Shown piece by piece: positions 55,743 to 64,000 of a stretch of 64,000 bases of DNA; within the stretch, counting starts at the first letter, position 1; every line of letters begins with the position of its first letter. The DNA lies in NCBI RefSeq assembly GCF_030053895.1, contig NZ_CP125781.1, positions 3,906,001 through 3,970,000 of the forward strand, read 5' to 3'. The translations under genes were made by a program, and so were the position numbers. The notes below the pieces were generated by a model. That model searched no databases, was not told where the DNA came from, and saw nothing but the letters and a program-made list of their open reading frames with translations. The stretch comes from Trabulsiella odontotermitis. Lineage in GTDB: Bacteria; Pseudomonadota; Gammaproteobacteria; Enterobacterales; Enterobacteriaceae.

Positions 55743-57155
55743 TTAGTTCAGTTCAATGGCGAAGTAATCACGCGCATTGTTAAAGCAAATATTTCGTACC
55801 ATCTCACCCAACAGCTGGATATCCGCCGGGGCTTCGCCTGCCGCCACCCAGCGGCCAATCATCTGGCACAGAATACGGCGGAAGTATTCATGGCGGGTAT
55901 AGGAAAGGAAGCTGCGGCTGTCGGTCAGCATGCCGACAAAGCGGCTCAGCAGACCCAGTTGCGCCAGCTGTGTCATCTGACGTTCCATGCCGTCTTTTTG
56001 ATCGTTAAACCACCAGCCTGAGCCAAACTGCATCTTGCCAGGCATGCCTTCGCCCTGGAAGTTGCCGACCATGGTGCCCAGCACTTCGTTATCGCGCGGG
56101 TTCAGGCAGTAAAGAATGGTTTTCGGCAGCAGGTTTTCTTCGTTCTGCTTGCTGAGCAGTTTTGACAATTCTTCCGCCAGTGGGCGGTCATTGATGGAAT
56201 CAAAGCCTACATCCGGCCCCAGCAGTTTAAACTGGCGCAGGTTGTTGTTGCGCAGCGCGCCGATGTGATACTGCTGCACCCAGCCACGGCGGGCATACTC
56301 TGCGCCCAGCCAGACGAGTACTGCGGTTTTAAACTGGGCAACGTCGTGCTCGCTCAGGGTTCCGCCCGCCAGGCGGTGGGCAAGAATGCTGTCGAGCTCT
56401 GCGTCGGTCGCGTCGGCGTACAGCACCACGTCCAGCGCGTGGTCAGACACTTTACAGCCGTGGGCGGCAAAGTGATCCAGGCGTTTGCTCAGCGCGGTTT
56501 GCAGATCGGCAAAGCGGCGGATGTCAGTGTCAGAAACTTCACCCAGCTTGTGTATGTAGTCGCTGAAGGTCGCCTGTTCGATGTTAAAGGCTTTGTCCGG
56601 GCGCCAGCTTGGCAGCACTTTGATATCAAAGCTGCTGTCTTTGGCGACGGCCGCGTGATGTTCCAGTGAATCGACAGGATCGTCAGTGGTGCCGACCATC
56701 TTCACGTTCATCTGCTTCATGATCCCGCGGGCGGAGAATTTTTCCTGCGCCAGCAGATCATTACATTGATTCCAGATCTCATCCGCCGTGGACGGCGAAA
56801 GCAGCTTACCTGTAATACCAAACGGACGACGAAGCTCAAGATGCGTCCAGTGGTATAACGGATTGCCGATGGTGTGTGGTACGGTCGCCGCCCAGGCATC
56901 AAACTTCTCACGATCGGAAGCATCACCGGTACACAGACGCTCCGGCACACCGTTGGTGCGCATTGCGCGCCATTTGTAGTGATCCCCCTTCAGCCAGATG
57001 TCATACAGGTTTTTGAAGCGATAATTCTCAGCTACCTGTTGCGGCGGCAGATGGCAGTGATAATCAAAAATCGGCTGGTCTTTCGCGTAGTCATGGTACA
57101 GGCGGCGGGCAAATTCGGTATCAAGCAGAAAATCTTCAGTCATAAACGGCGTCAT
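55743..57155 (-). CDS. uxaC: UxaC, glucuronate/galacturonate isomerase
   Basis: A 470-residue uronate isomerase of the amidohydrolase superfamily, the E. coli length. The metal-binding FDYHCHL motif lies near residues 30-36, and the C-terminal active-site region has LTDSRSFLSYTRHEYFRR. It converts D-glucuronate to fructuronate and D-galacturonate to tagaturonate. First gene of the uxaCA operon, divergent from exuT across a 470-bp control region. Confidence 0.96.
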   Translation of the reverse strand: MTPFMTEDFLLDTEFARRLYHDYAKDQPIFDYHCHLPPQQVAENYRFKNLYDIWLKGDHYKWRAMRTNGVPERLCTGDASDREKFDAWAATVPHTIGNPLYHWTHLELRRPFGITGKLLSPSTADEIWNQCNDLLAQEKFSARGIMKQMNVKMVGTTDDPVDSLEHHAAVAKDSSFDIKVLPSWRPDKAFNIEQATFSDYIHKLGEVSDTDIRRFADLQTALSKRLDHFAAHGCKVSDHALDVVLYADATDAELDSILAHRLAGGTLSEHDVAQFKTAVLVWLGAEYARRGWVQQYHIGALRNNNLRQFKLLGPDVGFDSINDRPLAEELSKLLSKQNEENLLPKTILYCLNPRDNEVLGTMVGNFQGEGMPGKMQFGSGWWFNDQKDGMERQMTQLAQLGLLSRFVGMLTDSRSFLSYTRHEYFRRILCQMIGRWVAAGEAPADIQLLGEMVRNICFNNARDYFAIELN

Positions 57156-57625
57156 TTGCGTCTTCCTCTAAACGAGTGCGTCAGATGTTTATCTGTAATG
57201 CTGACAAAGTTATCACACCAATTTACAGCTCCCGAAGATTTTTTCGTGAGTTAGATCAATAAACCCCGACAAAAAAACCACCTCAAAAGGGGTAATCCAC
57301 TCAGGAAGCCGCGCCAGCTCTGGCTTACAGTACCAGGCCGAAAGACCACATTAAGAATCCAGCATTTGTGATGTCACTCACCTTTTGAAGTTGTATGACA
57401 AGTTATCGTTCTGCCGTCGCAAGCTATAAGCCGACGGAATGCATTTCCGATACGTATTTGATCGGACTCACCGGTACGGATACCGAATTAAGCACAAGCA
57501 CTGATGGCAAGGTTCGGGCCGTAGCGGATCTTTTTCGGCTTCGCCCACCGTTACATCACCTCCTTCGCCCTGGAATGGATGATGGTCGCGCAGGACGCGG
57601 ATATAACATAACGATGAGGTTTTAC
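57156..57625. promoter_or_regulatory. uxaC-exuT divergent control region with two candidate ExuR sites
   Basis: Two related 17-bp imperfect palindromes are visible: 57207-57223 (AAGTTATCACACCAATT, nearer uxaC) and 57388-57404 (AAGTTGTATGACAAGTT, nearer exuT). The second closely matches one before exuR. They are good GntR/ExuR operator candidates. About 220 bp of leader follow before exuT. An in-frame extension of exuT to 57395 is open but has no start signal. Confidence 0.6.
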
Positions 57626-58924
57626 ATGCGTAAAATTAAAGGGTTACGTTGGTACATGATCGCACTGGTGACGCTGGGCACCGTGCTGGGTTACCTGACC
57701 CGTAACACTGTGGCGGCCGCAGCGCCAACGCTGATGGAAGAGCTACACATCTCTACCCAACAGTATTCATACATCATTGCAGCCTACTCCGCTGCTTACA
57801 CCGTTATGCAGCCGGTTGCTGGCTATGTGCTGGATATTCTCGGCACCAAAGTGGGTTACGCCATGTTTGCCGTTCTGTGGGCCGTCTTCTGCGGCGCGAC
57901 AGCCCTGGCAGGCAGCTGGGGCGGCCTGGCGCTGGCGCGTGGCGCGGTCGGTGCGGCAGAAGCGGCAATGATCCCTGCGGGTCTGAAAGCCAGTTCTGAA
58001 TGGTTCCCGGCAAAAGAACGTTCGATTGCGGTCGGTTATTTTAACGTCGGCTCATCTATTGGTGCGATGATTGCGCCGCCGTTGGTGGTATGGGCGATTG
58101 TAATGCACAGCTGGCAGATGGCGTTCATCATCTCTGGTGTGCTGAGCTTTGCATGGGCCATGTCGTGGCTGATTTTCTACAAACACCCGCGCGATCAGAA
58201 AAAATTATCCGAAGAAGAACGCGAGTACATCATCGGCGGTCAGGAAGCGCAGCATCAGACCAACAATGCGAAGAAAATGTCGCCATGGCAGATCCTGCGC
58301 ACCCGTCAGTTCTGGGGTATCGCCCTGCCGCGTTTCCTCGCAGAACCGGCCTGGGGGACGTTCAACGCCTGGATCCCGCTGTTCATGTTTAAGGTATATG
58401 GCTTTAACCTGAAAGAGATCGCCATGTTTGCCTGGATGCCAATGCTGTTTGCGGATCTTGGTTGTATCATCGGGGGTTATCTGCCGCCGCTGTTCCAGCG
58501 CTGGTTTGGCGTTAACCTGATCGTGTCACGTAAAATGGTGGTGACCATGGGCGCGCTGCTGATGATAGGCCCAGGCATGATTGGTCTGTTCACCAGCCCG
58601 TACGTCGCTATTATGCTGCTGTGTATTGGTGGCTTTGCTCACCAGTCGCTGTCCGGCGCGCTGATTACCCTTTCTTCTGACGTCTTTGGGCGTAACGAAG
58701 TGGCGACCGCCAACGGCCTGACCGGGATGGCGGCATGGACAGCCAGTACACTGTTCGCGCTGGTGGTCGGTGCGCTGGCAGATACCCTCGGTTTCAGCCC
58801 GCTGTTTGCTGTGCTGGCGGTGTTTGACCTGCTGGGTGCGCTGGTGATCTGGACGGTGCTGCAAAACAAACCGGCGGCGGAAATTCCGAATAGTGGTGTG
58901 GGAGATACCGCGACGCAAAGCTAG
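57626..58924 (+). CDS. exuT: ExuT, hexuronate MFS transporter
   Basis: A 432-residue ACS-family MFS transporter beginning MRKIKGLRWYMIALVTLGTVLGYLTRN as E. coli ExuT. MFS loop features lie in AGYVLDILGTKVGY, and the ACS stretch GAAEAAMIPAGLKASSEWFPAKER lies near residue 110. It imports galacturonate and glucuronate with protons. ATG 57626 has GAGG six bases upstream; another ATG four codons earlier is possible. A terminator follows at 58946. Confidence 0.95.
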   Translation: MRKIKGLRWYMIALVTLGTVLGYLTRNTVAAAAPTLMEELHISTQQYSYIIAAYSAAYTVMQPVAGYVLDILGTKVGYAMFAVLWAVFCGATALAGSWGGLALARGAVGAAEAAMIPAGLKASSEWFPAKERSIAVGYFNVGSSIGAMIAPPLVVWAIVMHSWQMAFIISGVLSFAWAMSWLIFYKHPRDQKKLSEEEREYIIGGQEAQHQTNNAKKMSPWQILRTRQFWGIALPRFLAEPAWGTFNAWIPLFMFKVYGFNLKEIAMFAWMPMLFADLGCIIGGYLPPLFQRWFGVNLIVSRKMVVTMGALLMIGPGMIGLFTSPYVAIMLLCIGGFAHQSLSGALITLSSDVFGRNEVATANGLTGMAAWTASTLFALVVGALADTLGFSPLFAVLAVFDLLGALVIWTVLQNKPAAEIPNSGVGDTATQS

Positions 58925-58945
58925 CGAACGCAGCGTTTTCCCAAC

Positions 58946-58970
58946 AAAAGCCGTCTTTATGACGGCTTTT
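58946..58970. terminator. Intrinsic terminator after exuT
   Basis: AAAAGCCGTC-TTTAT-GACGGCTTTTT hairpin with T-tract, 21 bp after the exuT stop. Confidence 0.85.
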
Positions 58971-59002
58971 TCGTGACAAGAATAATGGAGCGCAGGCAAC
59001 AA

Positions 59003-59018
59003 AAGTGGTATAACAAAT
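59003..59018. promoter_or_regulatory. Candidate ExuR operator before exuR
   Basis: AAGTGGTATAACAAAT matches the exuT-side site AAGTTGTATGACAAGT at 13 of 16 positions and lies about 30 bp before exuR, suggesting autoregulation. Confidence 0.55.
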
Positions 59019-59048
59019 CAATGGTGCCGTACCTTGCCTGGAGTGCAT

Positions 59049-59825
59049 ATGGAAGTCACAGAATCACGCCGTTTGTATCAACAGCTTGCTGCCGAGCTGA
59101 AAAGCCGTATTGAGCAAGGAGTTTATCTGGTTGGCGATAAGCTGCCTGCTGAACGTTTTATTGCTGATGAGAAAAACGTCAGCCGAACGGTGGTGCGTGA
59201 AGCGATTATCATGCTCGAGGTTGAGGGCTACGTTGAAGTGCGCAAAGGTTCCGGGATCCACGTGATTTCCAGCCAGCCTAAATATTACCAGGCACCGGAC
59301 GAATCTCTTGAGTTCGCCAATTATGGTCCCTTCGAATTGCTCCAGGCACGCCAGCTCATTGAAAGTAATATCGCGGAATTTGCCGCCACGCAGGTCACCA
59401 AGCAGGACATCATGAAACTGATGGAAATCCAGGAGAACGCGCGCAAAGAGAAATGTTTCCGCGACTCCGAATGGGATCTTCAGTTCCATGTTCAGGTGGC
59501 GCTCGCCACGCAGAACACCGCGCTGGCTGCTATCGTGGAAAAAATGTGGACTCAGCGCGTTCATAACCCGTACTGGAAAAAACTGCACGATCATATTGAT
59601 CTGCGTACCGTTGATAACTGGTGCGACGATCACGATCAAATTCTTAAAGCGCTGATTCGTAAAGATCCACATGCGGCGAAACTGGCGATGTGGCAGCACC
59701 TGGAAAACACCAAGCTGATGCTGTTTAACGAGACCAGCGACGATTTTGAATTCAATGCTGATCGTTACTTATTTGCGGAAAATCCGGTGGTTCATCTCGA
59801 TACAGCGGCCAGTGGCGCGAAATAA
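59049..59825 (+). CDS. exuR: ExuR, GntR-family repressor of hexuronate genes
   Basis: A 258-residue FadR-subfamily GntR protein, the E. coli ExuR length with ATG 59049. The N-terminal winged helix is RRLYQQLAAELKSRIEQGVYLVGDKLPAERFIADEKNVSRTVVREAI, and the C-terminal FCD domain has metal-binding His and Asp residues (EWDLQFHVQVA, DDHDQIL). It represses uxaCA, exuT and itself until galacturonate or tagaturonate is present. A hairpin (59841-59873) follows the stop. Confidence 0.96.
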   Translation: MEVTESRRLYQQLAAELKSRIEQGVYLVGDKLPAERFIADEKNVSRTVVREAIIMLEVEGYVEVRKGSGIHVISSQPKYYQAPDESLEFANYGPFELLQARQLIESNIAEFAATQVTKQDIMKLMEIQENARKEKCFRDSEWDLQFHVQVALATQNTALAAIVEKMWTQRVHNPYWKKLHDHIDLRTVDNWCDDHDQILKALIRKDPHAAKLAMWQHLENTKLMLFNETSDDFEFNADRYLFAENPVVHLDTAASGAK

Positions 59826-60068
59826 ACCTTTTACTGACTGACGTGCACGCCGCTTCGCCTTGCGCGTCAGTTAAATATATATAATGTCAGCCTGTGTAAA
59901 AACCCTCGCCACGTTTCCCGGCAACCCGCAAAATCATTCCTCAACAAACTGCAAAATCTCTGACGAAACTTCAGCAGCTTTGTTACAATTAGATGCATTT
60001 TGTCGTTCCATGGGGCAGTTTTTGCTGGCTTACAAACGCGACGTTAATCGATGTACCGGGAAACCTGA

Positions 60069-60743
60069 ATGGAACTATTTACCCAATTGTTGCATGCGTT
60101 ATGGAACCAGGATTTCGAAACTCTGGCGAATCCCTCTATGATCGGCATGCTCTATTTTGTGCTGTTTATGATTCTGTTCCTCGAGAACGGATTGTTGCCT
60201 GCTGCCTTTTTGCCAGGCGACAGTTTATTAGTGCTGGTTGGCGTGCTGATCGCCAAAGGCGCGATGGGGTATCCACACACAATCATTCTGCTGACCGTCG
60301 CCGCGAGTCTCGGCTGCTGGCTCAGTTATATTCAGGGGCGATGGCTGGGCAATACGCGAATCGTACAAAACTGGCTTTCCCATCTCCCCGCGCATTACCA
60401 CCAGCGCGCGCACCATCTGTTCCATAAACATGGCCTTTCCGCTCTGCTGATTGGCCGTTTTATCGCCTTCGTCCGCACCCTGCTGCCAACCATCGCCGGG
60501 CTGTCCGGTCTGAGCAGCGCCCGTTTCCAGTTTTTTAACTGGATGAGCGGGCTACTATGGGTGCTTATCCTCACCACACTCGGCTTCGCGCTGGGCAAAA
60601 CGCCGGTTTTCCAGAAGTACGAAGACGCGCTGATGTCCTGCCTGATGCTGCTGCCGGTAGTGCTGTTGGTCTTTGGTCTGATCGGCTCGCTGATCGTCTT
60701 GTGGAAAAAGAAATACGGAAAAGTGACCAATCATGGTGATTAA
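60069..60743 (+). CDS. yqjA: YqjA, DedA-family membrane protein
   Basis: A 224-residue DedA-family inner-membrane protein (E. coli 220), with the DedA motifs ENGLLPAAFLPGDSLLVLVG near residues 39-58 and FIAFVRTLLPTIAGLSG near 131-147. In E. coli YqjA supports alkaline pH tolerance, drug resistance and proton-dependent membrane homeostasis together with YghB. mzrA overlaps its end by 11 bp. The 243-bp gap before it holds the exuR terminator and presumably the promoter (CpxR-controlled in E. coli), but I see no clear CpxR box. Confidence 0.95.
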   Translation: MELFTQLLHALWNQDFETLANPSMIGMLYFVLFMILFLENGLLPAAFLPGDSLLVLVGVLIAKGAMGYPHTIILLTVAASLGCWLSYIQGRWLGNTRIVQNWLSHLPAHYHQRAHHLFHKHGLSALLIGRFIAFVRTLLPTIAGLSGLSSARFQFFNWMSGLLWVLILTTLGFALGKTPVFQKYEDALMSCLMLLPVVLLVFGLIGSLIVLWKKKYGKVTNHGD

Positions 60744-61116
60744 TCGCCATACCTTGCGCTGGTTTTCCCTCGGTACTGGCGCAGTCATTCTGCTCCTGCT
60801 CGCCGTCTGTTTATGGGTGGCGCTCCAGCATAACGAATCGACGCTGGCGATCCGTCCGTCGGGTCAGGGCGCCAGTATGCCGGATGGTTTTTTCATCTGG
60901 CATCACCTTGACGCCAACGGCATTCGCTTCAAAAGCATCACGCCGAAAGACGATACTCTGCTGATTAAATTTGATTCCAGAGCGCAAAGCAGCGCGGCAA
61001 AAGAGGTACTGGATCGCTCATTGCCGCAGGGGTATATCGTGGCGCAACTGGACGACGACACCCCCGCGTCGCTGTGGATTTCCCGCCTGCGTGATAACGC
61101 ACACCGTCTCGGCTGA
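60733..61116 (+). CDS. mzrA: MzrA, EnvZ/OmpR modulator
   Basis: A 127-residue bitopic inner-membrane protein, the E. coli MzrA length. A basic cytosolic N-terminus (MVINRHTLRW), one membrane helix (about 12-31) and a periplasmic domain are visible. In E. coli it links CpxAR to EnvZ/OmpR by interacting with EnvZ. It overlaps yqjA by 11 bp, so translation is coupled. Confidence 0.95.
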   Translation: MVINRHTLRWFSLGTGAVILLLLAVCLWVALQHNESTLAIRPSGQGASMPDGFFIWHHLDANGIRFKSITPKDDTLLIKFDSRAQSSAAKEVLDRSLPQGYIVAQLDDDTPASLWISRLRDNAHRLG

Positions 61117-61263
61117 ATCCTTAGAGGATTCCGAAACGCACCCTGTTTTTTGGTGATTTACCGTATAGTTACTATGCTTTGTATGCGGAAGACGCCAGAA
61201 GTCATTGATTCACTGGAACGGGCTACGTCATCAGACAGCCCATAACAATGGAAGGTTTCATAC

Positions 61264-61632
61264 ATGAAATACCGCATCGTCATTGCATTAACACTCGTCT
61301 CTTTTAGCGCTGGCGCCTGGGCTGTCTCTCCCTGTCAGGAAAAAGCACAGGATATACAACGCGAAATCAGCTATGCCGAAAAGCATCACAATCAGAACAG
61401 GATCGATGGCCTGAAAAAGGCGCTGAACGAAGTGAATGCTCACTGTAGCGATCGTCAGGTACTTGCTGACCACCAGAAAAAAATCGCCAGACAGAAAGAC
61501 GACGTGGCTGAACGCCGGCAGGAACTGAACGAAGCAAAACAAAAAGGCGATGCGGACAAAATCGAAAAACGTGAACGCAAACTCAAAGAAGCGCAGGACG
61601 AGCTGAAAGCGCTGGAGTCGCGTGATTACTGA
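61264..61632 (+). CDS. yqjC: YqjC, periplasmic DUF1090 protein
   Basis: A 122-residue exported protein with signal peptide MKYRIVIALTLVSFSAGAWA followed by a Lys/Glu-rich helical coiled-coil region (about 25-120) containing CQEK and CSDRQ cysteines. It belongs to the DUF1090 family; function unknown. It precedes yqjD-yqjE-yqjK, as in E. coli. Confidence 0.92.
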   Translation: MKYRIVIALTLVSFSAGAWAVSPCQEKAQDIQREISYAEKHHNQNRIDGLKKALNEVNAHCSDRQVLADHQKKIARQKDDVAERRQELNEAKQKGDADKIEKRERKLKEAQDELKALESRDY

Positions 61633-61661
61633 TTTTATGGAACGACGAACAGGAGAGCATC

Positions 61662-61967
61662 ATGGCTAAAGATACCACTGCAGAAAATCTACGTGCTGAA
61701 CTGAAATCCCTCGCGGATACCCTGGAAGAAGTGCTGAACTCCTCCAGCGATAAATCGAAAGAAGAGATCAGCAAGCTGCGCAGCAAAGCAGAGCTGGCTT
61801 TACACGACAGCCGCCATCGTCTGGGGGAAACCGGGGACGCCATCGCGAAGCAGACCCGCGAAGCCGCCGCGCGCGCCGATGAATACGTGCGTGAAAACCC
61901 GTGGACCGGCGTCGGCATCGGCGCAGCGGTTGGGGTGGTGCTGGGCGTTCTGCTGACGCGTCGCTGA
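61662..61967 (+). CDS. yqjD: YqjD, ElaB/YqjD/YgaM-family ribosome-associated membrane protein
   Basis: A 101-residue protein: a long helical cytosolic part and a C-terminal membrane anchor (GVGIGAAVGVVLGVLL) ending in RR. In E. coli this RpoS-dependent family tethers ribosomes to the inner membrane in stationary phase. yqjE starts two bases after its stop. Confidence 0.94.
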   Translation: MAKDTTAENLRAELKSLADTLEEVLNSSSDKSKEEISKLRSKAELALHDSRHRLGETGDAIAKQTREAAARADEYVRENPWTGVGIGAAVGVVLGVLLTRR

Positions 61968-61969
61968 TC

Positions 61970-62368
61970 ATGGCCGATCCACACCACGCACAAGGCCCCG
62001 GCAAGAGCATTCTGGGCATTGGACAGCGCATCGTCACGCTTGTGGTCGAGATGGTCGAAACCCGTCTGCGTCTGGCGGTGGTCGAACTGGAAGAGGAGAA
62101 GGCAAATCTCTTCCAGATGCTGTTGATGCTTGGGCTGACCATGCTGTTCGCGGCGTTTGGTTTGATGAGTCTGATGGTGCTGGTCATCTGGGCCATCGAT
62201 CCGCAATATCGCCTGAATGCCATGATTGCCACGACGGTGGTTCTGCTGTTGGCTGCGCTCATCGGCGGGATCTGGACCCTTCGCAAAGCACGCCGTTCCA
62301 CGCTGTTGCGCCACACGCGCAAAGAGCTGGCAAACGATCGTGAGCTGCTTGAGGATGAAAGATCGTGA
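61970..62368 (+). CDS. yqjE: YqjE, phage-holin-superfamily III inner-membrane protein
   Basis: A 132-residue protein with two adjacent membrane helices (about 45-70 and 80-105) between charged ends, of the YqjE/holin III type and similar to E. coli YqjE (134 aa). ATG 61970 overlaps the end of the yqjD stop region, and the yqjK GTG start overlaps its own end by four bases (GTGA). Function unknown, probably envelope-stress related through its operon. Confidence 0.93.
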   Translation: MADPHHAQGPGKSILGIGQRIVTLVVEMVETRLRLAVVELEEEKANLFQMLLMLGLTMLFAAFGLMSLMVLVIWAIDPQYRLNAMIATTVVLLLAALIGGIWTLRKARRSTLLRHTRKELANDRELLEDERS

Positions 62369-62664
62369 ACCACAAACTGGCGCTTTCGCAGCGCAAAGCA
62401 CGGCTGCTGAGTAAAATTCAGCAACAGCGGCTGGACCTGTCCGCCAGCCGCCGTGACTGGCTGGATGCCACCCACAGCTACGATCGCGGCTGGAGCACGC
62501 TGTTAAACCTGCGTTCATGGATGCTGGTCGGCAGCAGCGTGGCCGCCATCTGGAGCGTTCGCCATCCGCGCTTCCTGGTGCGCTGGGCTAAACGCGGTTT
62601 CGGCATCTGGAGTGCCTGGCGTCTCATCAAAGCGACCGTGCGAGAGCAACAACTGCGCGGGTAA
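62365..62664 (+). CDS. yqjK: YqjK family protein
   Basis: A 99-residue basic protein beginning at a GTG that overlaps the yqjE stop (GTGA). The N-terminal half is helical (ALSQRKARLLSKIQQQRLDL), followed by a short hydrophobic stretch (SWMLVGSSVAAIWSV). Matches E. coli YqjK in size and place; function unknown. A terminator follows. Confidence 0.92.
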   Translation: MNHKLALSQRKARLLSKIQQQRLDLSASRRDWLDATHSYDRGWSTLLNLRSWMLVGSSVAAIWSVRHPRFLVRWAKRGFGIWSAWRLIKATVREQQLRG

Positions 62665-62685
62665 CCCCCTCACCCCTTCCCCTTC

Positions 62686-62719
62686 AGGCCTGATAGCGCA
62701 TCGCTTATCAGGCCTTTTT
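62686..62719 (+). terminator. Intrinsic terminator after yqjK
   Basis: AGGCCTGATA / TTATCAGGCCT hairpin followed by TTTTTAT. It ends the yqjCDEK transcript; the remaining 170 bp before yqjF must hold its promoter. Confidence 0.85.
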
Positions 62720-62892
62720 ATAGGTGCCGTTTCGATTACTCAGATTCTTTGAAAGAGATCGACAGTTTTCCTTGCTAACATTCGATCTTCGTCACGTTTA
62801 CACTCCTCTCCATCGACAGCAACAACGCGGTATCTCCGCGAAATTGCACACTAAATCAACACAGCCGCCCATGGGGTTTTCTGGAGAGTAAA

Positions 62893-63285
62893 ATGAAAAA
62901 ATTAGAAGATGTTGGTGTTCTGGTAGCGCGTATTCTGATGCCAATTCTGTTTATCACCGCAGGTTGGGGAAAAATCACTGGCTATGCAGGCACTCAACAA
63001 TACATGGAAGCGATGGGCGTACCGGGCGCGCTGCTGCCGTTGACCATTCTGCTTGAGTTTGGCGGCGGTCTGGCGATTCTGTTCGGTTTCCTGACCCGTA
63101 CCACGGCGCTGATCACAGCCATCTTCACCATCCTGACCGCGCTGCTGTTCCACAGCAACTTTGCGGAAGGCGTGAACTCGCTGATGTTCATGAAAAACCT
63201 GACCATCGCAGGCGGTTTCCTGCTGCTGGCTATCTCTGGTCCGGGTGCTATCAGCATCGACCGCGCGCTGAACAAAAAGTGGTAA
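62893..63285 (+). CDS. yqjF: YqjF, DoxX-family membrane protein
   Basis: A 130-residue DoxX-family inner-membrane protein with four hydrophobic segments and the family stretch ILMPILFITAGWGKITGY near residues 16-33. E. coli YqjF is a putative quinol oxidase-type subunit induced by nitroaromatics. yqjG follows 79 bp later and is probably co-expressed. Confidence 0.93.
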   Translation: MKKLEDVGVLVARILMPILFITAGWGKITGYAGTQQYMEAMGVPGALLPLTILLEFGGGLAILFGFLTRTTALITAIFTILTALLFHSNFAEGVNSLMFMKNLTIAGGFLLLAISGPGAISIDRALNKKW

Positions 63286-63364
63286 GCGCTTATACTGAAT
63301 AAAGTACAAGGCGAGGAGCGTTCTCCTCGCTTTTGCTATCTGCGAATCCAGAAAGGAGATTGTT

Positions 63365-64000
63365 ATGGGACAACTGATTGACGGCGTCTGGCATGACACC
63401 TGGTATGACACCAAATCAACCGGGGGACGTTTCAAGCGTTCCGTTTCGGCCTTTCGCAACTGGCTGACCGCGGATGGCGCGCCCGGTCCGACCGGCGACG
63501 GCGGTTTTGCCGCCGAAAAAGATCGTTATCATCTCTATGTTTCCCTTGCCTGCCCGTGGGCGCACCGCACGCTGATTCTGCGCAAGCTGAAAGGGCTGGA
63601 GCCGTTTATTTCTGTGTCGGTGGTCAACCCATTGATGCTGGAAAATGGCTGGACCTTTGACGACGATTTCCCGGCAGCGACCGGCGATACGCTGTATCAG
63701 CATGAATTTCTTTATCAGCTTTATCTGCATGCCGACCCGCACTACACCGGGCGCGTCACCGTGCCGGTACTGTGGGATAAAAAGAACCACACCATCGTCA
63801 GCAATGAATCCGCGGAAATCATCCGTATGTTCAACACTGCGTTCGACGGGCTGGGTGCGAAAGCGGGTGATTACTACCCGGCAGAATTACGCAGTCAGAT
63901 CGATGAACTGAACGGCTGGATCTACGACAACGTTAACAACGGCGTCTATAAAGCCGGTTTCGCCACCAGCCAGCAGGCTTACGATGAAGCGGTGACGAAG
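63365..64000 (+). CDS. yqjG: YqjG, glutathionyl-hydroquinone reductase (partial, runs off window)
   Basis: The first 212 codons of a protein of about 328 residues in E. coli; no stop before the window edge. It belongs to the Xi-class glutathione transferases (GS-hydroquinone reductases). The catalytic Cys63 lies in CPWAHR, following the family N-terminus with FRNWLTADGAPGPTG. It reduces glutathionyl-hydroquinones. The start is preceded by GAAAGGAGATTGTT. Confidence 0.93.
   Translation, partial: MGQLIDGVWHDTWYDTKSTGGRFKRSVSAFRNWLTADGAPGPTGDGGFAAEKDRYHLYVSLACPWAHRTLILRKLKGLEPFISVSVVNPLMLENGWTFDDDFPAATGDTLYQHEFLYQLYLHADPHYTGRVTVPVLWDKKNHTIVSNESAEIIRMFNTAFDGLGAKAGDYYPAELRSQIDELNGWIYDNVNNGVYKAGFATSQQAYDEAVTK

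Noticed and set aside
57395..57625. N-terminal extension of exuT
   Set aside because: Open frame only; it spans the presumed operator and lacks similarity to ExuT, whose N-terminus matches from 57626.

Overview
The window is chromosomal DNA from a member of the Enterobacteriaceae, most likely Citrobacter or a close relative in the Escherichia/Salmonella/Citrobacter clade. Almost every gene has a close E. coli K-12/W counterpart recognised from its protein sequence, gaps are short and several carry REP (PU) palindromes. Genus and species were not determined. I saw no rRNA, tRNA, CRISPR array or intact prophage. The last gene (yqjG) runs off the right edge.

Left part (1-25.5 kb) corresponds to the E. 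coli 98-min region: an AT-rich start with a small orphan ORF and a LysR gene, then btsT (pyruvate/H+ symporter, preceded by CRP-like and BtsR-like sites), yjiX, yjiA (COG0523 GTPase), an AraC regulator with a LysE-type exporter, yjiN and mdtM. A 596-bp inverted-arm element with 13-bp terminal inverted repeats and a frameshifted Ash-like ORF follows mdtM. Next come a MetC paralogue with a DAACS transporter, divergent from a LysR gene, and a 790-bp region with a small membrane-protein ORF, a 21-bp direct repeat and a terminator but no recognised gene. Then yjiM-yjiL plus a Se/S-carrier-like gene (2-hydroxyacyl-CoA dehydratase type), and the homoprotocatechuate meta-cleavage cluster hpaR / hpaGEDFHIXA, which ends at hpaA without hpaBC.

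Middle part (25.5-47 kb): ebgR-ebgA-ebgC-ygjI-ygjJ-ygjK (beta-galactoside and alpha-glucoside use; YgjK lacks a 36-residue internal stretch). The complete AI-2 system follows (lsrACDBFG divergent from lsrR-lsrK), then an AT-rich island with two tandem copies of a DUF3289-DUF943 gene pair. The lsr genes and the island sit between ygjK and fadH, which are neighbours in E. coli K-12.

Right part (47-64 kb) is the E. coli 69-70-min backbone: fadH, rlmG, ygjR, alx with its pH/Mn riboswitch leader, sstT, the hexuronate genes uxaCA/exuT/exuR with three related candidate ExuR sites, then yqjA-mzrA, yqjC-yqjD-yqjE-yqjK, yqjF and yqjG. Several K-12 genes of this stretch (higBA, ygjPQ, ygjV) are absent. 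The joining of a 98-min block to a 69-min block between hpaA and ebgR is the main structural peculiarity. The DUF3289-DUF943 duplication is the best candidate for an undescribed, possibly toxin-immunity-like, system.
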